Assembly: GCA_009823395.1 (NCBI GenBank) | Contig: CM020505.1 | Coordinates: 9,133,129 to 9,197,128, forward strand | Direction of reading: 5' to 3' | DNA length: 64,000 bases | DNA from: Thamnaconus septentrionalis | Lineage: Eukaryota > Chordata > Actinopteri > Tetraodontiformes > Monacanthidae | In this document: piece after piece, positions 36,185 through 48,209 of the stretch | Position numbering within the stretch: the stretch's first letter is position 1 | How the letters are laid out: every line of letters starts with the position of its first letter | Made by a program: the position numbers and the translations under genes | Notes under the pieces: model-generated | The model's database searches: none | Seen by the model: only the letters and a program-made list of their open reading frames with translations | Told to the model about the DNA's origin: nothing

Positions 36185-38031
36185 AGCTGAAGAACTACCT
36201 GGTGGTACTGTGTTACAACAAAGAACTCTTTAAATTAGGGAAGTAAGAACTCAGAAAAATGCACATTTTTGGAAAAAAAGAATTAAGAAAATGTTTTATT
36301 TCGAAATAGGAAAAAAAAATTGAGAGTAAGAATTTTAAAAGGTGCTTCAGCCTTGTATTGTACATAATATGAAGACTTAAAAAGAATTTTGTATTGTTTT
36401 TATTACTTTAATCATTGTTCTTTTAAAGGAAAAAGACGCTTGCCATTTTTATATGTTGATGCTTCTTTTTGTTGGGGGCGGGTTGGAGAAAGAGAGCCTT
36501 GTTTTAAGTGTTTGTACTGCTGCTGGCCAGAACAGCTCGTTTCCATTGAACAGAGAGAGAAAACAGGATGCACTCCCTCCCTCTCCTCATCCTCCTCCTC
36601 CACCTCCTGCTCCTCCACCTCTTAGCTGGCGCTGTGCAGCTGGGATGCAACCACCTCATCTGGCATCCGAGCCAAGCAAAGCTGACTTAGAAGTCCCAGC
36701 AGCTCGGCTCCCGCCCTCATATCCAGTCAGCCTCACTGCTGCTGGCACCACCACTTAGCTTATGAAGCCAGTTAGTTTTTCTTTTGTTTTTTTCCACTTT
36801 GATCTACTTGATTTTTTTCTACCATATAGAGTCTTTAACGCCACCAGCGGATGAAACTGGTTCCTGATGCTTTACCACACACACACACACACACCATTGG
36901 ACCTGTCACTCACACGTCGTACGACTTCATTCAGCATCGGACTCAAACAGCACGACGGTTTGCATCCTGTTGCGCCTTACGAGATGACCTTCAGCAGCCC
37001 TTAGAGGACACAGTGCCAAAGTGAGAAGAAACTTGTAGCGTTTTGGATTCTTCATTTCAAACTTCAGAGTTGGGAAGCCAAACACAGCACTGAGGACAGC
37101 CATCCACCGCCCGCTTTGCTCCCCGACCTTCCTCGATTGCATTTAGCCATTTCTTCTTTTTTTTGATGGTGCTCACACTCCAAACATGCCAACAAAATTG
37201 CAGAACCCTGTAAAGTATATTGGAATAGCCTCGTACCTGTTGACTCCCTCTGCTCGCATGTCACGCATCCTGTCAGCTCTGCCTTGAGAGTTTGGATCTG
37301 TAACTGATGTCTCCTCAGCCAGGAGGATCTTGTGTGGAGGGCATCCCAGTCGCACAGGTTACAGGCACCACCGACTGCTGGTGTGTGAAGGAGGGTGGCG
37401 GCTTTACATTTTACAACACAAAATGAGAATAAAATGTGCAGAAAGATCTTTTTTTGTTATTATTTTCATCATTAGGAAGCACAATTTCGCTCCTGCATAC
37501 TAATTATTAAGTGCCCTTAAAAAGAATTGGGAGCCTATGAATGAGTTGCAGTCGATATGACAAACATGGATGGCATGAAATCAGTGATCAGGGAATGGAC
37601 GTTCTCCATCAAAGCGCCTTCTGTACGTGTGGCACCTTTGGAGTGGGTGCGTGACCCTGAATGCCATTTTCAGAGGAGGCGTTGGCCCACAGGAGCCGAG
37701 AGCAGCAGGCAGAGAGACAGCGTCAGGATAGCGGGAGTAAGCCGAGAGCTTCGCGAGGCAGTGCACCTGCTGAGGTCAGCTGACGCCCCGACCTGAAAGG
37801 TCCAGTGCAGCCAGCCCCGCCCACACCCAGCCGCCCCGTCCCCTCCAGCTCATGCACGCCCATGCAATAGCCCCATTACTCAGTGGAGGATGTCTAGATG
37901 CTGTGAAATTCTGTTTTGTTTTTTGTTTTTAAATGTACTTGTTTGAATTCATTGTAATGTAATATATTCTTTGTTGAATGTAGTAATTAGGTATTTATGA
38001 ATATATGGCTGTGATTTCAGACAAAAAAGAA

Positions 38032-38037
38032 AATAAA
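38032..38037 (+). terminator. gse1: AATAAA poly(A) signal, distal gse1 candidate
   Basis: Canonical hexamer, followed about 35 bases later by a TGTTGTGCGCGTG stretch that fits a GU-rich downstream element. gins2 converges from the other side; its likely end is near 38650. Confidence 0.5.
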
Positions 38038-38658
38038 ATATTTCAAAAATGTCCTGAATTAACCTTTGATCTGTTGTGCGCGTGCTGGGAATGCGATTTT
38101 TTTTCATCACATTGTATTTGATAAATGAACACTTCACCCCAGTTGTCAGAATACACTCCTCTGGACAAATTCATCCAGACCAATCAAAGGCCTCTAATGA
38201 CAGCCCTTTGAAAAAAACATCACAAACAAACACAAGGGAGATTTATTTTTATTTTTTTGCAACAGATAATTCTAAGGGGCATTTATCCTGCCGATTCGAC
38301 TTATTCGGCTTAATGCCCAAGCTTATTAATTCAAATGTTAAACATGAAATTATATTGTGAAAGTGGGCCGATGAAAAGAATGCAATTTTTTTTTTATCTC
38401 AACTGTTGAAACAAAAGCTAACACAACCACAATGTAATGAAATTTGTGTTAGATCTGATAGACTTGGGTCCAAGTCCATCAGGACAAATTTATAGGCAAA
38501 TGATGATGATGTGGCTACACTTTAGAACCAGAATTCCCATCAATAAAGTATCAAGCATTTAAATACAGCAAAGCAAAATACAATGCCTGTTCTTCACCTC
38601 TCAAAATTTAAAGTCATAAAACAAAACTTATACAAAAATAATTAATAAGCTAGATGCA

Positions 38659-38664
38659 TTTATT
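38659..38664 (-). terminator. gins2: AATAAA poly(A) signal candidate for gins2
   Basis: TTTATT on + (AATAAA on -) about 280 bases past the gins2 stop codon. Confidence 0.45.
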
Positions 38665-38943
38665 TTGAAACAGTCGACACACTTTCTACAGAAAAATTTA
38701 CAGGAACAACCAACACACCTTAAAAACATGCAAACAACCGCTTAAATATAGTTCAATTTAATCCAAAGTAACTATAAATCAGCTGTTTTGTGTGTGGCAA
38801 GACAGTCTTTGCGGTAAAGAAGCGGGACTGATGAGGTCGCAGGACTGATGAGGTCACGCTGCCTCAGCCTGCGGTTGGAAGGGCAGGTGTTTCAAAGCCG
38901 CCGTGATCGGACGCAACAACACGACAGGGTTGGAACTGTCAGC

Positions 38944-40112
38944 TCAGTAGTCGTTGAAGTGTCCTTTGCTGTCACCGCTGGGCTGCATGTTGGAGCGCAG
39001 TTTGTACATGCAGTTGAGAGAGTCCAGGAAGAACGATCGTATGGTGTTGATCTCCATCAAAGTCAAGTTGTCAAGCTGAGGAGGAAGAGGAGCAGAAAAG
39101 GCGTCTTCAATAACATCTTTGCATTATTAGCTTCTGAAGACAAACTCTCTTAACGGCTTGAAATAAGAAAAGACATGAAAAAGGAAGTAGTCATTTGATA
39201 ATAATCTGTCTCTGGGGCACTTTGCCTCTGCTTGTTAAAGGAATGTATTCTTATCTTTTACTAGCACAGTGCTGGAGTTGTTGCCATCATATTTCACTGG
39301 TGCTGTACTTGTACTTTCATGCATGTGACAAATAAAACTTGAAACTGAAACTGAATAACTCACCCAAAACTGATATTTCATCCACTTTCAACTCACCACT
39401 CTATCAGTTGCAGCTCTGGTGACATTTTCAAATACACATTATCATTATGGAACTCCACAGAGGAACAGAATTACACCCAATGCCAATAGAAAATCTACCT
39501 TTTCTTTCCAAAAATTGCCACAAAAAAATCCCTCCAGAATGGTTGTGTCAATACACTGCCAGCAGAGCCTCCACTAACAATAGCAGTGAGCAGAAAATGT
39601 GCAAAACATTGGGTGAACTGCTACATTTGCAGACGCTCCAACACGCACAACCACGGAAGAAACTAAAAACAACAAAATCAGCGCCGGGCCCATTTTCCAC
39701 CCGTGTGACATCACTGTTAAAACCAAAACCTCGGCGCTGAAACACTTGGCGTGTGATGCGTCAAACCTTGGCGTGAGCCTCTGTCTGAGTGATGAAGCTG
39801 TCGGCGGACAGGCGCAGTTTGGCAACGCGTGTGTCCCAGATGTCTTTGACCAGCGTGCGGATTTCATCAGCTTTGGGGATGTTGTCAGATGCACTTCAGA
39901 GAGACACACACAGCAACATGCGAGTTACAGGCAAAGCACAGTTGGTTGGAGGATGGAAATGATTCTTTTGAACATGCGAGCATCATGAAGTAAAGTAAAT
40001 AATTTATAAACGTGTCAAAAAAAAAACTCAACACAAGTACCTACTTTTTTAAAACCACACCACATCCCTGGTTTTCAGTAATCAACCTCGCTTCCATGTA
40101 ATAACTTTAACC

Positions 40113-40176
<64 letters not shown>

Positions 40177-41269
40177 TATAGAATTCTATGCCTCATTTTA
40201 ACTCCATTTATTAAGAATATGCCTCCGGGTACAAATAACCGTATTTATTTAACTTTTAATTTGATTTGTTTTTAATTTATTTTTCAAGAGAACACCATAA
40301 CAGCCACGGGAGACTTGAAACAGCTCGTTATCACATAATGATTACGAAGAGTATATTACATTTAAGTAATAGGATTGTTATTGTCGGTTTGAATGTTTCA
40401 CTTCCTGGCACTAAATGACCAGATGACAAGAAAAGAGACACAGTAAGGTTCAATTCTTTCTTTCTTTCTGTTTCTTTCTTTGTTTCACACTAAATATGTG
40501 ATCGCCATTGTTGTTCACAAGGTGGCATTCACGGCCCCCACTACTGATTCCCTTCAGACATCCTTCAGGATGTGACAGACAGTGGGAGTTTAACCTTTAA
40601 ACCAGAGTCATGAGCGGGTGTGATATTCATTCTGACCGAGCCGTCGTCCCTTTATGCGGTGTGCGACCTACTAGTTAAGCAGCAGCTTAGTCAGCTCCAT
40701 GTAGTGCGGACTGGGAACAGGCATGAAGGCATCCTCCTTCCTCTCCAGGTCCCTCATCTCCTCCAGTTTCTCTGCATGACATCGACACCGGAAGACAAGC
40801 TCAACTCCTGTTGCTGTTGCAGTGTCACAAAAAAAAAAAAAAAAATCACCTATACATCTATAAAATGTAACAAAGCGCAATTGTCTGACCGACATCCATC
40901 CAGGCTGGAGGGACAATTCTGCACTTCTGCCTCTGTTTCAAGTTGAGCGCCAGCCACACGGGAACGTCAACCGGAAGTCCGGGGTTGAAAGGACCCAGGT
41001 CGCCCTGAACGCAACAGAGAAGAGTGCAGTCACTTTCCCTGCGTTTCCAGATTTTCCTACCTATTCAAACACAAAGCAGGAGTTCCAGTCCCGCCGCTCT
41101 GCCGCTACGGCAACAGAACCAAGCCCGTCACAGTTGTCAGTATCTCTTTACAGCACGCAAACACAGAAGCTCTCCTTACCCCGATCAGATAGACTTTGTC
41201 CAGACTGAAGTTGGGAATGATCTTCACCGTCTCCTTCTCGGCGAGGAACTCCACCTCTGCGGGATCCAT
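38944..41269 (-). CDS. gins2: DNA replication complex GINS protein PSF2, 5 exons
   Basis: One of four subunits of GINS, which joins CDC45 and MCM2-7 to form the replicative CMG helicase in the nucleus. Exons on the - strand: 41269-41180, 41004-40890, 40771-40672, 39893-39767, 39075-38944. They join in phase to 187 residues (human about 185). Seen: [96 protein letters not shown] and CMYKLRSN, the usual PSF2 landmarks in order. The donor of intron 2 is GTCAGA, a weak but GT-type site; the phase and homology require it. Start chosen at the family N-terminus. Convergent with gse1. An E2F-type site and a CRE lie upstream. Confidence 0.96.
40113..40175 (+). repeat. (GATA)n microsatellite in gins2 intron 3
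   Basis: 63 bases of GATA repeat. The flank at 40270-40345 recurs beside a GATA tract at 55149. Confidence 0.95.
40270..40345. repeat. Dispersed repeat, copy A
   Basis: Contains AACACCATAACAG, ACTTGAAACAGCTCGTTATC and CACATAATGATTAC. The block at 55215-55295 matches it over about 75 bases with a few differences. Both lie just downstream of GATA tracts. Family unknown. Confidence 0.75.
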
Positions 41270-41274
41270 CGCCA

Positions 41275-41400
41275 CTAGTTTCCTTGTATTCGTCGCTCAG
41301 TCTCCGACTTCGCCGACAACACGGCGAACTTTCCCGCGCTGGAGGATGACGCTGGATACGAGGGTGACGTCATCAACGTAACGTCACCACGCAGAGACGC
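41275..41400 (-). promoter_or_regulatory. gins2: gins2 promoter with E2F site and CRE
   Basis: TTTCCCGC at 41330-41337 matches the E2F consensus TTTSSCGC, about 60 bases upstream of the start codon. A perfect CRE palindrome TGACGTCA lies at 41365-41372 and a second half site (ACGTCA on +) at 41381-41386. E2F control is expected for a replication-fork gene. The transcription start is not visible. Confidence 0.65.
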
Positions 41401-43061
41401 TTCCGGCCTTTCACCTTGTGTGTTTCAATAACAACGCCTGTGCCCAATGGCAATGACTAACCATAATAATGGCAGTAAAAGAAAAAATGAGGCGAGAAAA
41501 TCGTTAGCGTTTGTTGACCGAACCCTGTCGTTTTCTGAGCCCGAAGTGCCATGTGCAACATTTCTAAAGATTGTCCACTAGGTGTCAGTATTCTCTAAGT
41601 GATAAGAGAAAGTCAAACGACAGCATGTTTTTCTTTTGAAACATACGTTTACGCTTTCAATGTGTAGTTACAACAATAATAATAATAATGATGATAATAA
41701 TTATATATAAAAAAAGATTAACTGTTATACATTTGCAGTTTTTCCCTGGTTACAACTTCTGTGTTACTTAGAATTAAAATAGCAACAAGGCAACAACCAC
41801 CAGTTCATGTAAAAGTGGATATGCAACATTTTTCTCCTGCAAAATAACCAGTGTATAAACTGTAAATATTAAGACAAATTGTCATAAAAACTGTTCAATT
41901 TTTAATAATTTTCTGTGTAACTAACGATAACGATACATGCAGACTGAAACTCCATTTAATGATGGGAGTTTTGTTTGACAGATGATAGATATGATAACTA
42001 CTACAATACACTCTACAAATAATCTACTCTACAAAACAATAGATAATGTATTTTACTACTTTTTTAAATTAAAGAATTATTTCTATTTTCAAACAACCTG
42101 ACCTTTGACCTGACCTCAGAGGGTTTTGCCTATTATTTGTTCACATCTAAGGCACTGGTATACCTTTGTAATCCAACCAAAGTACTCTAACAAAAACTTT
42201 CCAAACAATTTGAGAAGTTTGCTTCATTTTATATATATTCGTTTTAAACAATTTGTTAATAAGTTTGTCAAAATTAAGCTCCCTTATACAGTTCTGAGTT
42301 CTGCAGTTAAAGGGTGTATGTAAATGTAAATGTCTAACAAAGATCAAAACCAAAACACCTTTGCCATCCTCAATGAAAAACCCCAGTGAAGAAATAAGAC
42401 TCGTGCCTCATCAGCACAAGGGCTTCAAGCCGGTCCAGTTTTCACTGGAGCATCTTCAGAAGATAGATGGTTGTGCATTCAGTACAACTAAAAACACTCT
42501 CAATGCTCTTCTTAGACTACACACAAAAACCTAAATTTTCAGACCACTTTTGTAACAACCATTTCAGGCCTTTAGACAGAAATGAGAAAAGAAATCAGAC
42601 AGAATATTTATGTGATTCAATCATTACCCACATTAGAGCCTAATTCTGTAATGCAAATGACAGTAAATATCTGATAAATTGATGAGGGGAAATTAGAGCT
42701 GGGAATATTTAACTTAGCCAACAAATCTAAGAAAACATAATCAGTTGCAGAAATCAAAACAGAAAAAATGTCATGTTAAAAGTTTGCATTTATCAAACAT
42801 CACTGCCTTATCGTCTCGTCTTCACCTTTTAAAGTGGACACATGCCAACAGTGCATGAGCAGTGCTTGCTCTTGACTCAGTAATGTAATCGGTCAGTGCA
42901 ACGCTGGTTCCCGTCGGCACACAGGTCTCTGGATGGGACAAGGGATGCATGTTGAACACTTCTGTGCTGCGCAGCGAGTAGCATCAAGCATGCTGAAATG
43001 GCAGCAGCGTTTGAGTGTGTATCTGTGTGCGCGCCCCCCCACCGCGGTGTGCTTTTGACTG
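41401..43061. other. Intergenic, AT-rich; includes the emc8 3' UTR
   Basis: No coding exon recognised. It lies between the divergent upstream side of gins2 and the end of emc8. The emc8 3' UTR must begin at 43061 on the - strand; I found no convincing poly(A) hexamer at a fixed distance. Nothing else recognised. Confidence 0.6.
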
Positions 43062-44359
43062 TTAGCACAGATCAAGGACGGACTTGTTGATCACAGGGTT
43101 GGTCCAGTCGTTCCTCAGATCGTCCAAGTGATTGTCAAAGTCAATCAAGTTGTCATAGGACCGGCCCTCCAACAGGGCCGACGTGATCTTCTGTGCTTCG
43201 CTCCAATCTTCAAAGGAGTCACTGAGGCACAAACAGCGACATCAGTTTGATATGTCAAACATAAAAAAAAATACAATGATTTATTTTATTTTTTTTACTA
43301 AATCACTGTGACTGCAACATGCCATGGCCTGTGGTGGAGGTTAACATTCAGGTAACAAAAACGGAGACACATACTATGTTACTTCTCTGCTTTTCCATTT
43401 GTTTTCATGATGATCGTAGATGTGCACAATGGGTTCGAAGCAACTCATTGTTAATCTGCTGTTGTCCACCTAAACAGTAGAAGTCAAAACAAAGACTTTA
43501 AGAATTTACAAAAACAAAGCATTAAATAAAAAAAATAAAAAATGTCATATAAACTTACTGGATCAAAATCAATATACATATACACATGCAAAAATAATTG
43601 ACCTGACCAACAATATTAAGACAATACAATTTCATTTCAACAGACGATATGATCAGCATGTATGCATGTATTGTGTACTGATTTTACCATAACAATTGCT
43701 GCTTCACTAAAGTTCTCAGAAATCCTGGCAGCCACTTTTTCAGCAACCTGGTTGGGTCTGCGTAGTAGAAGGACAGGAGCAACAACATCAACAAAATGCA
43801 TGAGCGCGTAAGTGATGCATATCTGTTTGTGTTCAACACAGACAGTGTGTCAGCGTCCATGCAGTCGACTATACCTTGAATCTTTCGTCCGTTCGTTGGC
43901 TTGATAATATCCGGCAATAACATAATTATTTTCTTTGCACCAGGTGTCAATCTGAGATATCAGGAAAAAGGAAGGGAGAGAGCAGAGTTCATTGACAAAT
44001 CATGGCAAGGAGCTGTTTGTAAGTTCAGTGCACACATGGTAAATAAAACAGTTACTATGCACTATGATTTTGAGTTTAGTAGATTAAACTAGAGGTTTTT
44101 CAAAGTGAAGGCCTAACTAACTGAGTGTGTGCACGCTGTTACTCACCAGTGTTAAAGCAACTTCTAGCATCGGTGCCAGAGAGAGTGTGCCGTGAAACAG
44201 CGGGACACAGTCCACACACAAGATGGGCTCACTGTGACTGTCCTTCTTCTTGTCTTTCGTCTTCTCTGCCACCAGCAGCCCATTAACGGCGTAGTGCGGA
44301 TACTTGGCGGCGTGCAGGAGCATTTTACAGTAAGCCTGACTTGTCAGCTGAATCGGCAT
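43062..44359 (-). CDS. emc8: ER membrane protein complex subunit 8, 5 exons (junction 4/5 out of phase)
   Basis: EMC8 is a cytosolic-face subunit of the ER membrane protein complex, which inserts transmembrane segments. Exons on -: 44359-44147, 43951-43875, 43757-43688, 43469-43383, 43221-43062. Seen: [77 protein letters not shown], and in the last exon [18 protein letters not shown]. This is an MPN-type fold without the metal-binding JAMM residues, as known for EMC8/9. Exons 1-4 join in phase. Exon 4 ends in GAA before a GTAACA donor, while exon 5 begins T-GAC-TCC and needs two carried bases; read literally, TGA follows at the junction. Allowing for one surplus base, the length is 201 residues (human about 210). 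Head-to-head with cox4i1, as in mammals. Confidence 0.92.
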
Positions 44360-45557
44360 GTTGATGAGAAAATCGCTAAGCCACGGACAGAGAAGTTGGG
44401 TGGCTTCAAAGGGATTGCGACAGCTGCCTAATGTCGTTAGCTGAGCTGATATAATGTACGGTCAAAAGTTAGATATCTGCCTCATCAGTCACCTTCTTGG
44501 TAAAACGTGTAGTCGGGGCGATTCCTCCCAAGGCAATCATGAAAGCGCTGCAATTGGTAATGATTAAAAATGTCTATTTGTCTTACAAGAACAACTCATT
44601 TTCACAAAATGTAGCCGTGTAAGCTAATCCTATCTACCACTCGTTTCTTTGGCACCGGTGTTGCCGTCAGCCAGAAAGAGCTGTCGTAAAAACGATGACC
44701 GGCTTAGTTGCGTTCTTCCGTTCTCGAGAAGTACACTTCCTTCTATACCTTCAGCGGGCGGGTGCGAGGAAAGGACCCCAGGTTGGATTCTTTTACAAAT
44801 AATATCTACCTTATTAGACAAGTGTTGTTTGTATTTCACGTCTAGAATATACCATAACATCGTATGGTAGCTAATTATTTTGTCAGTTTTCAAATAAAAC
44901 CCCGCTTTTTCGCTAGAGTGAACGGTTTGCGTTCGTGACTTTGTCCAAGCGGATAGAAGCTACGCGGGCTAACAAACTGGCTAGCACCCGACGCCGTCAG
45001 ATATAAGTGAAGGCCAAACCGCCTAACCAGTAAATATAATATCTTTGATGTTAATGTAATAATTTCTCAGCCACGGATTAACGAATTTAGTGGCGTTGTC
45101 TAAAAAAAAAAAAGTATTTCTGTAATGACGTTGAGCCATATGCGGTGACCTTGTGTATGGTGGCTAAAGCTAACATTACCCTCCATCTAGCCACTTGACC
45201 CGTTTTCTTCGGCTATACAGTAGATCATCAGCTGCTACCAGCTAAAGAGCTTTACAGTTTTAGCGTAACGATTATTGAAAGATAAATCGAAGAAATGTAT
45301 ATTTAATCGAATTACCATACATTTGTCCTTGAAGTATACCGCACCTGGAAAAATGCACCTTTCTTTCTTTATTTCTTTCTTCTAGAATTTGTTTTGATAT
45401 TTCTTTCGGTTGTTCATAGTTAACGTCCACGCCAAAGAACATTAGAAGTATTTCTGGCCTCAGAATAATAACGCCGAAAGGAATTCAGTTTGTTTTCCTG
45501 GTATACATGTGTATCACTATGCTAAACAAGGTTGTTGAAATATGACTTTCTCACAGA
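44360..45557. promoter_or_regulatory. Shared emc8/cox4i1 upstream region (likely bidirectional promoter)
   Basis: The two start codons are 1.2 kb apart, facing away from each other. ETS-type CTTCCG (44715-44720) and CACTTCC (44734-44740) and a GC box GGGCGGG (44756-44762) lie in the emc8-proximal half. GABP/NRF-2-type ETS control is known for mammalian COX4I1; its use here is inferred. The cox4i1 start codon sits just after a splice acceptor (45555-45556), so a non-coding first exon must lie in this interval. Confidence 0.6.
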
Positions 45558-46648
45558 ATGCTGGCCACCAGAGCTCTGAGCCTTGTTGGCAAACGTGCCA
45601 TTTCCACGTCCATCTGTCTGCGTGGAGGACATGGTGAGCATAATCTTGACTAAATGGGTTATGTCTCTTTTTGAGAGGCTAAGGATACTGCAGATTGACC
45701 TGTTGCACGTGTTTACAATTAATAAACTGAAATAACATTAAGTGTTTTATTTTGTATGTATTTTAACAGTAGTCAATGATTATGTGAGACTAAAATATTT
45801 GCATTGAAAGGAATTACATCAATATGATTACCTTACTAAATGCAGAACTCAAACACCTCAGTGTTATATTGTCTCAACAGTTTTTCTCTTTTATCCTACC
45901 CAGGTGTTGCCAAGGTCGAGGATTACACTCTGCCAGCCTACTTTGACAGGCGCGAGAATCCCCTCCCTGATATCAGCTATGTGCAAAACCTGAGTGCAGA
46001 CCAGAAATCCCTGAAGGAGAAGGAGAAGGGCGCCTGGGCTGCACTCTCTAATGAGGAGAAAATTGCTTGTAAGATTTCACTGTCATGCTTTTTTGTTTTG
46101 TGTGCTGTGCTGTCCAGATGTCCTGGTCTGCTTGATTTTTTATTTATTTATTTTTTTTTTATCAGAAAATGTTTTGTTAATGTAGCAATGAGCTTGTGTT
46201 CATGTCATTTGTCTTCTATTCCAATTTCAAAGTTAATTTAGGTTTTGTTTGTTCCCTCTCTTCAGTGTACCGCATTAGCTTCAAACAGAGCTTTGCTGAG
46301 ATGAACAAGTCATCATCACAGTGGAAGTCGGTTATTGGAGGGATTTTCTTCCTGTTTGGCGTCACTGGCTTCGTTGTGCTGTGGCAGAGAAAGTATGGTA
46401 CGTAAGATTAAAAAGATTGAATTGGTTAATTCATTGGTAGTTTTAAATGTGGTTACACTGTACCCACTACCAGAATTGCTTGACATATTTGTGGAAATTA
46501 TTTATTTTCAGTGTATGGACCTGTTCCACACACATTTGAGGAGGAGTACAAACAGAAGGAGCTGCAGCGGATGCTGGACATGAGGATCAACCCAGTGGAG
46601 GGCTTTTCATCCAATTGGGATTACGAAAACAAGCAGTGGAAAAAATAA
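45558..46648 (+). CDS. cox4i1: Cytochrome c oxidase subunit 4 isoform 1, mitochondrial, 4 coding exons
   Basis: Nuclear-encoded subunit of respiratory complex IV in the inner mitochondrial membrane; it binds adenine nucleotides and sets complex activity. Exons: 45558-45633, 45904-46068, 46266-46397, 46512-46648, all GT-AG and in phase, giving 169 residues, the usual precursor length. An Arg-rich, acid-free N-terminus ([18 protein letters not shown]) is a matrix presequence. Then come [36 protein letters not shown] and one membrane helix at about residues 103-120 ([18 protein letters not shown]). The C-terminus is [22 protein letters not shown] and [11 protein letters not shown]. Head-to-head with emc8. 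A 4i2-type paralogue cannot be fully excluded, but the emc8 neighbour favours 4i1. Confidence 0.96.
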
Positions 46649-46810
46649 ATCACTTGGAAGACCACAACACATACTTGAAAATAAAAGCAGACCAACTCAA
46701 CGTTACAATAATAACTGCATTCTGTACTTATCACTTGTCTCTCTTACCTCAGTCTGTGCATTTTTGGAAGGATTCTTCCTCTAATGGTTGTTGTGTATTA
46801 TAAAGATAAG

Positions 46811-46816
46811 AATAAA
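46811..46816 (+). terminator. cox4i1: AATAAA poly(A) signal of cox4i1
   Basis: Canonical hexamer 163 bases past the stop codon; a short 3' UTR fits COX4 messages. Confidence 0.7.
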
Positions 46817-46839
46817 CTGTCCAACTGATAGAAGCTGTC

Positions 46840-47797
46840 TCTGTGCTAATTTTCCTTTTAATGCCTCTCCAACCTGAAAGTGTGCGTTTAGAAATGGATG
46901 GCAGGATCATACAGGAATTCAAAGAGATTTTCGGATTTAGATTTGAGAATTATTATTATTTTGGGAAAGAAATTGCTCTTTAGACGTGTTCAGATGGCCA
47001 TTCTACAGGTGGTCAACAGGAGTAGATGACAGAAGTGAGTCGTCTAATTTCACTTAAGAGATGACAACCTCAGAGTAAGTTTGATTTGCAAAGATTGCCT
47101 CTCAGTAGACAGCACTATATATGCATGTTAAACTGAACACTTCTATGAAAACGAGTGAGCATTGTGACTCAATGAATGAGCTGAGACTGGGAAAGTACAT
47201 CGCAGCTGACGACAACATCCTGTGAAGTAATTTCCCGGATGAGCTCGCCGCTGGCAAATCTCCATATAAACTCCATCCTGTCGACGGAACAAAACACTGG
47301 CGAGCATCATCGAGACCAAGATTACGTATGTCACTGGAATTTATCGAGTAGTTCAAAATGAATAAAACGATGAGAGAAACTATTTCGTTGTTTTGTTACG
47401 TCACAAGAATACATTTTTGTTATATGAATTATATTTCCTAGCTATTTGAATGTAGAAATACCTTTTCTTATTTCGACTATTTCACACAGTGTTTCGTACC
47501 CCGGATATGTTGCTAACTAAACTTCCCCGGATGTACCGGCGTGACGTCCACCATTGTACGGAACTGATGCAGACTGGAACGAGTAAAGAAACACAGATTA
47601 TCATATCTGTTTAGAACTGCAGATGAAGACATGGTAGATGAAACCCATAATGTTGCGGAAGACCAGCCAAACATAACGACACGAGCGAGGTTTTATTTTT
47701 TTTTAAAAAAAGTCCTATTATCCTGCCGTCGGATTCTAAGTCCATGTTAAAACCTCTTCGAGACGTGTAGCTCCCCGCAGGCTGATTTAAAGTCATC
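46840..47797 (+). promoter_or_regulatory. dusp22: Interval between cox4i1 and dusp22: dusp22 promoter and 5' UTR
   Basis: No coding exon recognised. A CRE-like TGACGTCC lies at 47542-47549 next to CTTCCCCGGATG, about 250 bases before the start codon. The transcription start is not visible. Confidence 0.45.
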
Positions 47798-48163
47798 ATG
47801 GGCAATGGAATGAACAAGGTAGTGATTGCCGCTGTTTTATTGTCAATGGTTGTTGCATGTCGCTGTTAAAACGAACGACTTTGGCTGGTACTTAGCCTTT
47901 GTTCCTGCTTCGCCTTTATCAGCCAGGTCACATGTCTCGGCTGTCCCACACTCATAGTCTGGAATGTAAACAAACCAGGGAATTTAATTATAATTGACCA
48001 TACGTGCATCAACTTCTGAACATTTTGAGAAAGGTCGGGTTTCTTTGCCCGTGAATTAAATGACGCGAACATTATCTGGTTTTGAAGATGTAGCCATGTG
48101 TTATCACAGTCCTAGTTTTGTTCATGTCAGTAATGAGAAGCCAGACACAATGTCCACTGCACA

Positions 48164-48209
<46 letters not shown>

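Larger units (their letters stand above)
35554..38055 (+). other. gse1: gse1 3' UTR with three candidate poly(A) signals
   Basis: AATAAA occurs at 36179-36184, 37428-37433 and 38032-38037; the last is followed by a GT-rich stretch. A GGAA/GGAT tetranucleotide run sits at 35700-35742. Human GSE1 also has a long 3' UTR, so use of the distal signal is plausible. The exact end is inferred. Confidence 0.6.
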
